Below, piece by piece: positions 1 to 8,630 of a stretch of 41,664 nucleotides of DNA. The stretch comes from Aquitalea palustris. Its GTDB lineage: Bacteria > Pseudomonadota > Gammaproteobacteria > Burkholderiales > Chromobacteriaceae. The stretch is from positions 1 to 41,664 of the forward strand of contig NZ_RFAR01000070.1 of NCBI RefSeq assembly GCF_003693445.1. Reading direction: 5' to 3'. The position numbers and the translations under genes were made by a program. The notes beneath the pieces were generated by a model, which did no database searches, was not told the DNA's origin, and was given only the letters and a program-made list of their open reading frames with translations. Every line of letters begins with the position of its first letter. Positions within the stretch are counted from its first letter, which is position 1.

Positions 1-38
1 AGGCGGCGCAACGCAGCAGCAGGTTTTTTGTTAGCTGC

Positions 39-995
39 TCACGGGGGGGCTGCCTGCAGGCTGGCCTGGGTAATCTGGCTGCCCGGTGGCACGCTGCGAG
101 TGAGCCAGACATTGCCACCGATGCTGGAACCGTGGCCGATGGTGATACGCCCCAGCACGGTGGCGCCGGCGTAGATCACCACATCGTCTTCCACGATGGG
201 ATGACGCGGCTGGCCCTTGAGCAGGCTGCCATCCTCGCCCTGCTCGAAGCGTTTGGCGCCCAGGGTGACGGCCTGATACAAGCGCACCCGCGCACCAATG
301 ACAGCGGTTTCGCCGATCACCACGCCGGTGCCGTGATCGATGAAGAAACCAGCACCAATCTGCGCACCGGGATGAATGTCGATCCCGGTTTCACCATGGG
401 CGATCTCAGCAATGATGCGGGCAATCAAGGGCAAGCCAGCGCGATACAGCAAGTGTGCCAGCCGGTGATGCAGGATGGCGTTGATGCCGGGATAGCACAG
501 CAATACCTCGTCCACACTGCGCGCTGCCGGATCGCCTTGCCAGGCGGCGGTGATGTCGGCATCCAGCAGGCGGCGCTGGTCGGGCAAGGCCGCAGCAAAC
601 TGCTGAACAATGGCCACCGCCTGCGCCTCAAGCCCTGCGGCGCAGGCCTCGCTGGGCTGCCCGCTCAATCTGGCACCATAGCGCAGCTCCAGCTGCACTT
701 GCGCCGCCAGCGCATCCAGCGCCACCGCCAGGCTGTGGCCGACAAAAAAGTCCTCGCTGCTGTCGCGCAGGCCCGGCGGCCCCAGTCGCATCGGAAACAG
801 CGCGGCAGCCAGTGCCGCCACGATGTCACGCAAGGCAGCACGGGATGGAAACTCGCGGGTGGAAAAATCCCGCAAGCGGCCCTGGCTTTGCCGCCAGTCG
901 GCACGTGCTGCATGCAGTTGGCTGACCACGCTATCCAGATGCCAGTCATGCACCACTGGCTGGGCGGGATTAAAGGGACGGACCAGATCATTCAT
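39..995 (-). CDS. cysE: Serine O-acetyltransferase, EpsC type
   Basis: Cytoplasmic enzyme that acetylates L-serine with acetyl-CoA to O-acetylserine, the acceptor for sulfide in cysteine synthesis. The 318-residue protein has a helical N-terminal half (about 1-175) and a C-terminal left-handed beta-helix of hexapeptide repeats (about 190-305). The active-site region reads HPGAQIGAGFFIDHGTGVVIGE, split here as HPGAQIG, then FFIDHGTG and VVIGE. The long N-terminal region fits the EpsC subgroup rather than the shorter enteric CysE. The rhodanese-like gene lies 41 bp upstream on the same strand, so the two are probably co-transcribed. No strong Shine-Dalgarno site precedes the ATG. The family call is firm; the precise symbol (cysE or epsC) is a naming choice. 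Confidence 0.93.
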   Translation of the reverse strand: MNDLVRPFNPAQPVVHDWHLDSVVSQLHAARADWRQSQGRLRDFSTREFPSRAALRDIVAALAAALFPMRLGPPGLRDSSEDFFVGHSLAVALDALAAQVQLELRYGARLSGQPSEACAAGLEAQAVAIVQQFAAALPDQRRLLDADITAAWQGDPAARSVDEVLLCYPGINAILHHRLAHLLYRAGLPLIARIIAEIAHGETGIDIHPGAQIGAGFFIDHGTGVVIGETAVIGARVRLYQAVTLGAKRFEQGEDGSLLKGQPRHPIVEDDVVIYAGATVLGRITIGHGSSIGGNVWLTRSVPPGSQITQASLQAAPP

Positions 996-1036
996 GGCAG
1001 TACTCGCTGTATCGTGGTGCGCGAAAAAAGAATGGA

Positions 1037-1564
1037 TCAGTCTTGCTGCCAGGGCAGATTCCAGTAGCGCCAGCCGCCTACATCGCCGCGCTGGTTCTGG
1101 CTGTCCAGATCACCCTCGAAGCCTTCCAGCACGTTGTACACCTGGGTGAAGCCAGCCTTGGCAGCAGCCTCGGCAGCGGCGGCAGAGCGTTTGCCACTGC
1201 GGCACAGCAGCACCACGACGCTGTCCTTGCCACCGGCCTTGTTTTCCAGCTCGCGCAGGAAGCGCGGATTCTTGATCAGCGCCGTGCCGGTCTGCCAGGC
1301 CACATGCAACGAGCCGGGCACCTGGCCAACGAATTTGCGCTCTTCGGCCGTGCGCACATCCACCAGCGTGGCGACACCGGCTTCCACCAGCGACCAGGCC
1401 TCCAGCGGATAGAGCGCACCGGTATAGGCAAGGCCACTGTCTGCCGCACGCAGGCGGGCAATTTCCAGCAGCTCTTCGCTGGCACTGACTGCGTCGGTGG
1501 CGCGGAGCTGATGGCCGGAAGGGCCGGCCTGGGTGGTGCTGACGGGGGAATGCAGTTGGCTCAT
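1037..1564 (-). CDS. Rhodanese-like sulfurtransferase domain protein
   Basis: Single-domain rhodanese of 175 residues, probably cytoplasmic since no signal peptide is visible. The active-site loop is CRSGKRS with the catalytic Cys near residue 121, and the DVRTAEER segment near 69-76 is typical of the fold. Rhodanese domains carry a persulfide on this Cys and pass sulfur to acceptors; the natural donor and acceptor are unknown here. I chose the ATG at 1564 because AAGGAG sits 7-8 bp upstream. A frame open to 1675 has no comparable ribosome site. It is first in a likely operon with serine O-acetyltransferase, which suggests a role in sulfur assimilation. Confidence 0.9.
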   Translation of the reverse strand: MSQLHSPVSTTQAGPSGHQLRATDAVSASEELLEIARLRAADSGLAYTGALYPLEAWSLVEAGVATLVDVRTAEERKFVGQVPGSLHVAWQTGTALIKNPRFLRELENKAGGKDSVVVLLCRSGKRSAAAAEAAAKAGFTQVYNVLEGFEGDLDSQNQRGDVGGWRYWNLPWQQD

Positions 1565-1604
1565 GCTGGTCTCCTTGCGCTGCTTATCTGTTGCGTTGGA
1601 GACC

Positions 1605-1633
1605 AATATACGCGGCGCACTGGCCGCGACTAA
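1605..1633 (-). promoter_or_regulatory. Candidate promoter of the rhodanese-cysE operon
   Basis: On the minus strand, TATATT (1605-1610) lies 17 bp downstream of a poor -35, TTAGTC (1628-1633). A weak -35 is common at activator-dependent promoters such as those of CysB, but no CysB site can be confirmed. Read by eye only. Confidence 0.35.
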
Positions 1634-1682
1634 GCAAGAAAATCTGCAGTCATTATGAAGAAAATCGATAACCACACCGTTC

Positions 1683-1703
1683 TTATGGCATTTTCTGGCA
1701 TAA
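1683..1703 (-). promoter_or_regulatory. Inverted repeat upstream of the rhodanese-cysE promoter
   Basis: A 21-bp imperfect palindrome with perfect outer arms TTATG and CATAA and 7 of 10 positions paired. It is also a direct repeat of TGGCAT. It lies about 50 bp upstream of the candidate -35, in an activator-like position. The binding protein is unknown. Confidence 0.35.
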
Positions 1704-1782
1704 CAAAACGAATCGTCGTTTTCTGCCCAGACAAGTGCTTACAAAAACAGCGGAAAGTGCACCGGAGAGGTATTGAAAATAC

Positions 1783-1812
1783 AAAACGGGGTGGCCATGG
1801 CCACCCCGTTTT
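1783..1812 (-). terminator. Rho-independent terminator of metNIQ
   Basis: A perfect 30-bp palindrome built of AAAACGGGGTGGCCA and its complement, 26 bp beyond the metQ stop codon. On the minus strand the GC stem ends in TTTT. Being symmetric, it could also stop plus-strand transcripts. Confidence 0.85.
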
Positions 1813-1838
1813 CAGTCAATCGAGCACGTCTGTCCGGA

Positions 1839-2627
1839 TCAGAAAGCCGGAATCACCGCACCTTGGTACTTGGTTTCGATGAACTTCTTGGCTTCCGGGC
1901 TGTTCAGCGCAGCAGCCAGTTTCTTGATGGCGGCGCTGTCCTTGTTGTCCGGACGGGCTACCAGCAGGTTGGCATACGGCGAAGTGGTTTCGGTGAACAG
2001 CGCATCACGCTTCGGATTCAGCTTGGCTTCCAGTGCGTAGTTGGCGTTGATCAGGGCGGCATCCACCTGGTTCAGCACGCGCGGCAGGGTAGCGGCTTCC
2101 AGTTCCTTGATCTTGATGTTCTTCGGGTTGGACACGATGTCCTTGGTGGTCGGGTAGATGTTCTTGCGATCCTTCAGCTTGATCACACCGCCCTGATCCA
2201 GCAGCAGCAGCGCACGGCCGGCATTGGTCGGATCATTCGGGATGGCCACGGTAGCGCCCTGCGGCAGCTCAGCCACTTTCTTGTACTTGCTGGAGTACAC
2301 GGCAAACGGCTCGATGTGAACCGGCTTGGACGCCACCACCAGATGGGTGCCACGGTCCTTGTTGAACTTGTCCAGATACGGAATGTGCTGGAAGAAGTTG
2401 GCATCCAGCTGCTTTTCTTCTACCTGGGTGTTAGGCAGCACGTAGTCGTTGAACACCTTCACCTGCAGATCCACGCCTTGCTTGGCCAGGGTGGGCTTCA
2501 GGGCTTCCAGGATTTCAGCGTGCGGCACCGGCGAGGCGGCCACGGTCAGTTTTACATTTTCAGCATGTACGGCCAGGGCGGCCACGCTCAGGCTCAGGGC
2601 AGCAAACAGCTTGGAAACGCGTTTCAT
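1839..2627 (-). CDS. metQ: Methionine ABC transporter substrate-binding protein MetQ
   Basis: Periplasmic binding protein of the NlpA/MetQ family (262 residues) that captures methionine and delivers it to MetNI. The N-terminus is a signal peptide ending AVHA-EN near residue 22. There is no lipobox Cys, so signal peptidase I cleavage and a soluble periplasmic product are expected, unlike the E. coli lipoprotein. Family segments are AASPVPHAEIL (about 30-40), VFNDYVLPN and QLDANFFQHIPYLD. GGAG lies 8 bp before the ATG. It is the last gene of metN-metI-metQ, 106 bp after metI, with a hairpin in the gap and a strong terminator behind. The exact ligand (L-Met, D-Met or a related sulfur compound) cannot be read from the sequence. 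Confidence 0.93.
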   Translation of the reverse strand: MKRVSKLFAALSLSVAALAVHAENVKLTVAASPVPHAEILEALKPTLAKQGVDLQVKVFNDYVLPNTQVEEKQLDANFFQHIPYLDKFNKDRGTHLVVASKPVHIEPFAVYSSKYKKVAELPQGATVAIPNDPTNAGRALLLLDQGGVIKLKDRKNIYPTTKDIVSNPKNIKIKELEAATLPRVLNQVDAALINANYALEAKLNPKRDALFTETTSPYANLLVARPDNKDSAAIKKLAAALNSPEAKKFIETKYQGAVIPAF

Positions 2628-2665
2628 CGTTTTTTCTCCAGATCAATGGGCAAAGGGGGTCCATA

Positions 2666-2685
2666 CAGCCGGCGGCTACCGGCTG
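2666..2685 (-). other. Intercistronic hairpin between metI and metQ
   Basis: CAGCCGG and CCGGCTG pair around a 6-nt loop in the 106-bp gap between metI and metQ. No U tract follows, so it looks like an RNA-processing or stability element rather than a terminator. Confidence 0.4.
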
Positions 2686-2733
2686 CACAGGGATTCACAA
2701 CAAAGGGAATGCAGTAATGTGCTGGCGGCTGAC

Positions 2734-3411
2734 TCAGCCGAAGCGACAGCGGCGCACCAGGGCATCGCCCGCGGTTTGCAGGCCCTGCACCAGCACCAGC
2801 AGCAAAACCACGGTGACGATCATCACCTCGGTCTGGAAGCGCTGATAGCCATAGCGGATGGCCAGGTCGCCCAGGCCGCCGCCGCCAATGACACCGGACA
2901 TGGCGGTGTAACCCACCAGCGCCACGGCAGTAACGGTAGCTGCGCCAATCAGGCCGGGCATGGCTTCAGGCAACAGCACCTTGAACACAATCTGCGGCAG
3001 CTTGGCGCCCATGGACTGGCTGGCTTCGATCACGCCGCGATCGATTTCGCGCAGCACGTTTTCCACCAGGCGGCCAAAGAAGGGAATGGCCCCCACCACC
3101 AGCGGCACAATGGCACCGGCCACGCCGATGGACGTGCCCACCAGCAGCAGGGTGAGCGGAATCAGCACGATCAGCAGAATGACAAAGGGCAGCGAGCGCA
3201 GCACATTCACCAGGAAAGACAGCACCGCATACAGGCGCGGACGGGCACGCAGCTGGCCCGGGGCGCTGATGTAGAGCAGCACGCCCAGCGGCAGGCCGAG
3301 CACGATGGTAAACAGCAGCGATACGCCCAGCATGGTCAGGGTATCCAGCGTGGCACCGCCGATTTCCGGCCAGTCCACGGTCAACAACAGGCTTGGGTCA
3401 AATGCGCTCAT
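2734..3411 (-). CDS. metI: Methionine ABC transporter permease MetI
   Basis: Inner-membrane permease of 225 residues with about five hydrophobic segments, forming the dimeric channel of the methionine importer with two MetN subunits. The cytoplasmic coupling loop IEASQSMGAKLPQIVFKVLLP (split: IEASQSMGA, then VFKVLLPEAMPG) matches the EAA motif of binding-protein-dependent permeases. I chose the ATG at 3409-3411, giving MSAFDPS, because it overlaps the metN stop codon in an ATGA arrangement, a sign of translational coupling. A frame extends five codons further but would only lengthen the overlap. Length matches the family (about 217-225). Confidence 0.94.
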   Translation of the reverse strand: MSAFDPSLLLTVDWPEIGGATLDTLTMLGVSLLFTIVLGLPLGVLLYISAPGQLRARPRLYAVLSFLVNVLRSLPFVILLIVLIPLTLLLVGTSIGVAGAIVPLVVGAIPFFGRLVENVLREIDRGVIEASQSMGAKLPQIVFKVLLPEAMPGLIGAATVTAVALVGYTAMSGVIGGGGLGDLAIRYGYQRFQTEVMIVTVVLLLVLVQGLQTAGDALVRRCRFG

Positions 3412-4421
3412 GCCAGCACCTCGCAACGTACACCCTCGCGGGCAAAAATTTCCGGCAGTGCCGTCAGTTCCACATCCGATGCCACCACGCCCACCAGCAG
3501 CTGGCCGCAGGGAGTGTCACGGATTTCGCTCAGGGTGCCGCTCAGCAGGTTGACGCGCAGGCCGGTTTCGCGGCCGACCTTGTCCAGTACCGGGCTGAGG
3601 GTAGGCTCGCCGACAAAGGTCAGCTTGAGCAGCGGCACGCCAATGCGCGCGCGCCAGGCATCGACCCGCTCGCCCTGACCAAAACCGGTTTCGGCCAGCA
3701 GGCTGCGGGTAACCGCATGCTGCGGCTGCAGGAATACGTCCAGCACCTGGCCGCTCTCCACCACCTTGCCGTGATCCATCACCGTCACGTGGTCGCACAG
3801 CTGGCGAATCACCCGCATGTCGTGGGTGATCAGCACGATGGTGAGATTGAGCTGGCGGTTGATGTCGGCCAACAGGGCCAGAATGGAATCGGTGGTTTCC
3901 GGGTCCAGTGCCGAGGTGGCCTCATCGCACAGCAAGAGATCAGGGTGATTGGCCAGCGCACGGGCAATGCCCACGCGCTGCTTTTGTCCGCCGGACAATT
4001 GCGCCGGGCGCTTGTCCTTGTGATCGGCCAGACCCACCAGCTGCAGCAGCTCGTCCACCCGCGCATCCATTTGTGCCGGGCTCAGGGTAGCCGCCAGTTC
4101 CAGCGGGAAGCGCACATTGCCGGCCACGGTGCGCGAACGCAGCAGATTGAAATGCTGGAACACCATGCCGATGCGCTGGCGACGTTGCTGCAGGGCAGCT
4201 TCCGGCAAGGCAGTCAGCTCCTGCTCGCCCAACGTCACCGTGCCGCTATCCGGCCGTTCCAACAGGTTGAGGCAGCGGATCAGGGTGCTCTTGCCGGCCC
4301 CGGAGCGGCCGATGATGCCGTAGATTTCCCCGGCGGAGACTTGCAGGCTGACATTGTCCAGCGCGGCAATGCGGCGGCCTTCATGGGTGAAATGCTTGCT
4401 GAGATTGCGTACTTCTATCAT
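3408..4421 (-). CDS. metN: Methionine ABC transporter ATPase MetN
   Basis: ATP-binding subunit of the methionine importer, 337 residues, on the inner face of the membrane. Visible motifs are Walker A GRSGAGKST (38-46), Q-loop VFQH (87-90), signature LSGGQ (142-146), Walker B LLLCDE (162-167) and a switch His in ITHD. The C-terminal 70 or so residues form the NIL (ACT-like) domain, which in this family binds methionine and inhibits transport when internal methionine is high. It is the first gene of metNIQ and its stop overlaps the metI start. The operon lies directly downstream of ssuF on the same strand, 221 bp away, so it may have its own promoter. Confidence 0.95.
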   Translation of the reverse strand: MIEVRNLSKHFTHEGRRIAALDNVSLQVSAGEIYGIIGRSGAGKSTLIRCLNLLERPDSGTVTLGEQELTALPEAALQQRRQRIGMVFQHFNLLRSRTVAGNVRFPLELAATLSPAQMDARVDELLQLVGLADHKDKRPAQLSGGQKQRVGIARALANHPDLLLCDEATSALDPETTDSILALLADINRQLNLTIVLITHDMRVIRQLCDHVTVMDHGKVVESGQVLDVFLQPQHAVTRSLLAETGFGQGERVDAWRARIGVPLLKLTFVGEPTLSPVLDKVGRETGLRVNLLSGTLSEIRDTPCGQLLVGVVASDVELTALPEIFAREGVRCEVLA

Positions 4422-4642
4422 ACCGTCTGCGTTCTATCCCCTGCCCTGATCAGGCAGAAAGCGGGTGAGCGACGGGGGATAACCCGTCAGGAGTGGCAAG
4501 TCTAGCGGCAGTACGCCCAAACCAAAAATAATAAAAATTTCGTTGTATATCGTTTTAGAGAATATTGGATACAGCAGACAAGTTGCACGCCTGCCTGACT
4601 GCGCAGGGAGTAATGGCGGACTAGCAAGCCGCCCTGTCAAGC
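4422..4642 (-). promoter_or_regulatory. AT-rich gap between ssuF and metN
   Basis: The middle (about 4525-4570) is strongly AT-rich and probably carries the metNIQ promoter, but no convincing -35/-10 pair could be fixed. A 12-bp imperfect dyad, CGTTGTATATCG, lies at 4540-4551. A weak stem GGCGG/CCGCC (4615-4633) follows ssuF without a U tract. No SAM riboswitch consensus was recognised. Confidence 0.3.
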
Positions 4643-4861
4643 TCAGGCCAGCGTAGCGATGGAGACCTCGGTCGATTTGACAAAAGCCACCACCGGCGAG
4701 CCCACCTTCAGTTGCAGCTCCCGCACCGAGCGGGTGGTGATCACCGAGGTAACAATGCCGGATGGGGTTTCCACGTCCACCTCGGACAACACCGGCCCTT
4801 CGATGATTTCCTTGATCACGCCCTTGAACTGGTTGCGTACATTAATGGATTGAATGCTCAT
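4643..4861 (-). CDS. ssuF: Molbindin-like TOBE protein, SsuF
   Basis: Small cytoplasmic protein of 72 residues made of one Mop/TOBE domain: NQFKGVIKEIIEGPVLSEV, then VTSVITTRSVRELQL and a VGSPVVAFVKSTEV end. Molbindins bind molybdate or similar oxyanions in oligomers. In Pseudomonas putida a protein of this kind, SsuF, ends the ssuEADCBF operon and is linked to growth on sulfonates. Here the gene occupies the same place, 23 bp after ssuB. Its biochemical role in sulfonate use is not settled; oxyanion binding is inferred from the fold. Confidence 0.85.
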   Translation of the reverse strand: MSIQSINVRNQFKGVIKEIIEGPVLSEVDVETPSGIVTSVITTRSVRELQLKVGSPVVAFVKSTEVSIATLA

Positions 4862-4884
4862 GCTCTGCTTTCTGTGTAATGGGG

Positions 4885-5679
4885 TTACAAGGCCCAGTGC
4901 AGCTGCGAGAAATGCAGCGACGTGAGCGGTGCTTCATTGATTAGCGGCGTATTGAATGACGGCCCCTGCAACACGCGCTGCAGGATGTGCTGCTCCAGCG
5001 CCACGAAGCGCGGGTCGGCATGAGTGCGGCTGCGCGGCAGCTCCACCGGCAAATCCAGCGCTACCCGGCCCTCTTCCAGCAGCACCACGCGGTCGGCCAG
5101 CGCCACCGCCTCGCTAACATCGTGCGTCACCAGCACCGTGGTGCAGCCATGCTGCTGCCACAGCTTCTCGATCAGGCCCTGCATTTCCAGCCGGGTCAGC
5201 GCATCCAGCGCGCCCAGCGGCTCGTCCAGCAACAATAAGGACGGCTGATGCACCAGCGCCCGCGCCAATGCCACCCGCTGGCGCTGGCCACCGGACAGCC
5301 GGGCCGGCCATTCCTGCGCCCGGTCGGCCAACCCTACTTCAGCCAGAGCCTGCTCGGCTTCGCCAAGACGGCTGGCCGGCAAGCCCAAGGCCACATTGTC
5401 CAGCACGCTTTTCCACGGCAGCAGGCGCGCTTCCTGAAACATCACCCGCACACTTTGCCCGGCTGGCTGCTGCAACAGGCCGCCATCGGGCCGATCCAGC
5501 CCGGCCAGCAAACGCAGCAAGGTGCTCTTGCCGCAGCCAGAGCGGCCGACAATGGCCAGGAACTGGCCTTGCGGAATCTGCAAATCCAGCTGATCCAGCA
5601 CCAGCCGTTCACCAAAGCGGCGGCTGAGGCCATGCAGGCGGATCGCCTGGTCAGTCTTGAGATCATCCAGTTTCATCAT
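4885..5679 (-). CDS. ssuB: Aliphatic sulfonate ABC transporter ATPase SsuB
   Basis: ATPase of 264 residues that powers sulfonate import through SsuC. Motifs are Walker [10 protein letters not shown] (45-53), Q-loop [10 protein letters not shown] (80-89), signature LSGGQ (128-132), Walker [13 protein letters not shown] (148-159) and switch LVTHD with His near 186. This is the nitrate/sulfonate/taurine (SsuB/TauB) subtype. The C-terminal tail beyond residue 230 is longer than the core domain needs. Two adjacent ATGs compete; GAGGAG is 4 bp from the first and 7 bp from the second, so MKLDDLK from 5676 is slightly favoured. ssuC lies 8 bp upstream. Confidence 0.94.
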   Translation of the reverse strand: MMKLDDLKTDQAIRLHGLSRRFGERLVLDQLDLQIPQGQFLAIVGRSGCGKSTLLRLLAGLDRPDGGLLQQPAGQSVRVMFQEARLLPWKSVLDNVALGLPASRLGEAEQALAEVGLADRAQEWPARLSGGQRQRVALARALVHQPSLLLLDEPLGALDALTRLEMQGLIEKLWQQHGCTTVLVTHDVSEAVALADRVVLLEEGRVALDLPVELPRSRTHADPRFVALEQHILQRVLQGPSFNTPLINEAPLTSLHFSQLHWAL

Positions 5680-5687
5680 GACTCTCC

Positions 5688-6479
5688 TCAGGCAGCCTGA
5701 AAGTAGGATGGATGCCAGCGCAGCCAGCGTTTTTCCAGCAAACGGGCCGCCACATCCACCGCCTTGCCCAGTGCGGCATACAGCAGGATGGACAGCACCA
5801 CGATGTCGGTTTGCAGGAATTCGCGGGCATTGGCCGCCAGATAGCCGATACCACTGGTAGCCGACAGCGTTTCCGCCACGATCAGGATGATCCAGGCAAT
5901 GCCCAGTGCGTAGCGTATGCCCACCAGAATCGATGGCAGCGCCCCCGGCAACACGACCTGGCGAAACAGCTCGCGGCCACTCAAACCGTAGCTGCGCGCC
6001 ATTTCCAGCAGCTGCGGGTCCAGCGAGCGGATGCCGTGATAGGTATTCAGATACACCGGAAACAGCACGGCAAACGCCACCAGAAACACCTTGGCCGACT
6101 CATCAATGCCAAACCACAGGATCACCAGCGGCAGGATGGCCAAGGGCGGGATATTGCGCAGCATCTGCAAGGTGGTATCAAACAGCGCCTCGCCCAGCCG
6201 TGACACCCCCGTCAGCAGGCCAAACAGCAGACCAAGGCCGGCGCCGATGACAAAGCCGGCCGCCACCCGGGCAAAGCTGACCGCCAGATGGCGGAACAGG
6301 TCGCCACTGATCAGCAGTTGCCAGAAGGCCACCAGCACTTCGCTAGGTGCTGGTAGAACCCGGTGGTTCAGCCAGCCGGCCAGCGAGGCAATCTGCCAGC
6401 CGATCACCAATAACAGCGGCACCAGCCAGGGCAGCAGGCGCTGCCACAGCCCGCGTGCAAATGAGACAGAACGTGACAT
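5688..6479 (-). CDS. ssuC: Aliphatic sulfonate ABC transporter permease SsuC
   Basis: Inner-membrane permease of 263 residues with about six hydrophobic segments, the first near 15-35. The EAA coupling loop reads [19 protein letters not shown], followed by [15 protein letters not shown], characteristic of the SsuC/TauC/NrtB branch. A strong GAGGAG precedes the ATG. It overlaps functionally with ssuB (8-bp gap) and ssuD (9-bp gap), so the proteins are made from one mRNA. The branch also includes taurine and nitrate permeases; the sulfonate assignment rests on the operon. Confidence 0.94.
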   Translation of the reverse strand: MSRSVSFARGLWQRLLPWLVPLLLVIGWQIASLAGWLNHRVLPAPSEVLVAFWQLLISGDLFRHLAVSFARVAAGFVIGAGLGLLFGLLTGVSRLGEALFDTTLQMLRNIPPLAILPLVILWFGIDESAKVFLVAFAVLFPVYLNTYHGIRSLDPQLLEMARSYGLSGRELFRQVVLPGALPSILVGIRYALGIAWIILIVAETLSATSGIGYLAANAREFLQTDIVVLSILLYAALGKAVDVAARLLEKRWLRWHPSYFQAA

Positions 6480-6488
6480 GGGTGCTCC

Positions 6489-7628
6489 TCAGGAAGCCGC
6501 CGCCAGGCGGGTTTCATTGGGCAACAGCTGATTGGCCATCACCTCGCCTGCCGGCTGCTGGCCAAGGCTGGCCTTGAGACGGTCCGGCAGATGGGGGAAC
6601 AGCAGCTCGGCCACACGGTAGGCCTCGTCCAGATGCGGGTAACCGGAGAACACGAAGGTTTCGATGCCCAGCTCGGCGTACTCTTGCATGCGCGCTGCCA
6701 CGGTGGGGCCATCGCCCACCAGTGCCGTGCCTGCGCCGCCGCGCACCAGGCCGATGCCCGCCCACAGATTGGGCGAGATTTCCAGCTTGTCCCGGCTGCC
6801 GCCATGCAGCGCAGCCATGCGGCGCTGGCCTTCCGAGTCCGCCCGCGCCAGGGTTTTCTGCGCATTGGCGATGGTGGCGTCATCCAGACGGCTGATCAGC
6901 CGGTCGGCCGCAGCCCAGGCCTCTTCGTTGGTTTCGCGCACGATGATGTGCAGACGGATGCCAAAGCGTACCGTGCGGCCCAGCTTTGCTGCCCGTGCCC
7001 GCACGTCGGCAATTTTCCTGGCTACTTCGGCAGGAGGCTCGCCCCAGCTCAGATACACATCCACATGCTCGGCCGCCAGATCATGCGCGGCGTCGGACGA
7101 GCCACCAAAGTACAGGGGCGGATACGGCTTGCTCACCGGCGGATACAGCAACTGGGCATCGCTCACCTTGATGTGCTTGCCGTCCAGATTCACCTTGTCA
7201 CCGGCCAGCACGCCCTTCCAGATATGCAGGAATTCGCTGGCGGCTTCGTAACGTTCGTCATGACTCAGCCAGCTGCCATCACCGGCCAGCTCCACCGGGT
7301 CGCCACCGGCCACCACATTCACCAGCAGGCGGCCTTGCGACAGGCGGTCGAAACTGGAAGCCATGCGTGCTGCCACCGTGGGCGACATGATGCCGGGGCG
7401 TACCGCCACCAGGAATTTCAGTTTTGTGGTAGCCGGAATCAGCGTGGCGGCGGTAACCCACGGATCTTCGCAAGAACGGCCAGTGGGAATCAGCGCGCCA
7501 TCAAAACCCAGGCTGTCTGCCGCGCGGGCGATCTGGGTGAGGTAGTCCAGGTCCACCGTGCGCGCCCCTTCCGGGCTACCCAGATAACGACCATCACCAT
7601 GGGTGGGGAAAAACCAGAAAATCTGCAT
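6489..7628 (-). CDS. ssuD: FMNH2-dependent alkanesulfonate monooxygenase SsuD
   Basis: Cytoplasmic two-component flavin monooxygenase (379 residues) of the bacterial luciferase-like superfamily. It cleaves the C-S bond of alkanesulfonates with O2 and FMNH2 from SsuE, giving an aldehyde and sulfite. The start [17 protein letters not shown] is nearly diagnostic, as are [18 protein letters not shown] (about 39-56), [11 protein letters not shown] (about 100-110) and the [21 protein letters not shown] segment (given here as PPLYFGGSS and [15 protein letters not shown]). Length matches E. coli SsuD (381). An AGGA site is 7-8 bp before the ATG. The 55-bp gap to ssuA contains no obvious hairpin. Confidence 0.96.
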   Translation of the reverse strand: MQIFWFFPTHGDGRYLGSPEGARTVDLDYLTQIARAADSLGFDGALIPTGRSCEDPWVTAATLIPATTKLKFLVAVRPGIMSPTVAARMASSFDRLSQGRLLVNVVAGGDPVELAGDGSWLSHDERYEAASEFLHIWKGVLAGDKVNLDGKHIKVSDAQLLYPPVSKPYPPLYFGGSSDAAHDLAAEHVDVYLSWGEPPAEVARKIADVRARAAKLGRTVRFGIRLHIIVRETNEEAWAAADRLISRLDDATIANAQKTLARADSEGQRRMAALHGGSRDKLEISPNLWAGIGLVRGGAGTALVGDGPTVAARMQEYAELGIETFVFSGYPHLDEAYRVAELLFPHLPDRLKASLGQQPAGEVMANQLLPNETRLAAAS

Positions 7629-7683
7629 GTCTATTATTCCTGTCTTGATTTTGTCTTGTTCTTGCTTGCTTGTTGATCTTGGC

Positions 7684-8619
7684 TCAGGGCTTCCACACCG
7701 AGTCCTGCACCTTGATGGCCTTGGGAATCAGGCCCAGTGCGTGGAAGGTGTCGGCCACTTGCTGTTGCTGCTGGATGGTTTTGGCGTTGACGTAGCTGAC
7801 GCTGTAGTCCGGATGGCGGCTGAGCATGGCGGCATAGGTTTCCGCCTCCAGCCCGGTGTAGCCGGACAGGGTTTTTGCCACTTGCTGCACATCGCCACGC
7901 AGCTGTTTGTTGTTGTCGGTGAGCGCCTTGAACACGATGGCAATCACCTTGGGGTTGGCCTGGGCAAAGTCACGTGCCGCCAGATAGAAGGTATTGTTGG
8001 CACTCAAGCCCTTGCCACTGGACAACACCCGCACGCCACCAGCCCGTGTAGCTGCCGCGTAGTACGGGTCCCAGATACTCCAGGCATCCACGCTGCCGCG
8101 CTCGAATGCCGCCCGTGCTTCGGACGGGGTCAGGTATACCGGGGTGATGTCGCTGTATTGCAGCCCGGCTTTTTTCAGTGCCGCCACCGTCAGATAGTGC
8201 GCGCTGGAGCCCTTGGTAAAGGCCACGCGCCTGCCCTTGAGATCGGCCAGCTTCTTGATGGCCGAACCGGCGGGCACCAGAATGGCCGATGATTCCGGCT
8301 TGGATGGTTCCTGGCCGATGTAGACGATATTGGCCCCGGCGGCCTGGGCGAATACCGGTGGCGAATCACCGGTCATGCCGATGCTGACACTGCCGGCATT
8401 CATGGCCTCCAGAATGGGCGGGCCGGCCTGGAACTCATACCACTTCACCGTCACCCCCAGCGGTGCCAGCTGCTTTTCCAGCGTGCCCTGCGCCTTGAGC
8501 GATACCAGATTGATGGCACTTTTCTGGTAGCCGACATTCAGCTCCAGCGCCTGGGCCGATAGTGAAACGGCAGCCAGCCAGGCGAGGCCCAGTGTTTTCT
8601 TCAATAGGGAAATGGCCAT
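7684..8619 (-). CDS. ssuA: Aliphatic sulfonate-binding periplasmic protein SsuA
   Basis: Periplasmic binding protein of 311 residues that supplies sulfonates to SsuBC. The N-terminus is a signal peptide (hydrophobic 9-22, cleavage likely after SAQA before LELNVG). Family landmarks are [19 protein letters not shown], the ligand loop [13 protein letters not shown] (about 82-94), and the hinge [11 protein letters not shown] (about 132-142). AAGGAG lies 7 bp from the ATG, and ssuE ends 11 bp upstream. The fold is shared with TauA, but SsuA is favoured by the neighbouring ssuD and ssuE. Confidence 0.95.
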   Translation of the reverse strand: MAISLLKKTLGLAWLAAVSLSAQALELNVGYQKSAINLVSLKAQGTLEKQLAPLGVTVKWYEFQAGPPILEAMNAGSVSIGMTGDSPPVFAQAAGANIVYIGQEPSKPESSAILVPAGSAIKKLADLKGRRVAFTKGSSAHYLTVAALKKAGLQYSDITPVYLTPSEARAAFERGSVDAWSIWDPYYAAATRAGGVRVLSSGKGLSANNTFYLAARDFAQANPKVIAIVFKALTDNNKQLRGDVQQVAKTLSGYTGLEAETYAAMLSRHPDYSVSYVNAKTIQQQQQVADTFHALGLIPKAIKVQDSVWKP

Positions 8620-8630
8620 GCTGGCGCTCC

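Noticed and set aside
132-1067. Long plus-strand frame over serine O-acetyltransferase
   Set aside because: Antisense shadow of a clear gene; His/Gln-rich, no ribosome site or family motif.
4540-4551. Dyad CGTTGTATATCG near metN as a ModE site linked to the molbindin gene
   Set aside because: The halves match poorly and it lies downstream of ssuF, before metN; no reason to expect molybdate control there.
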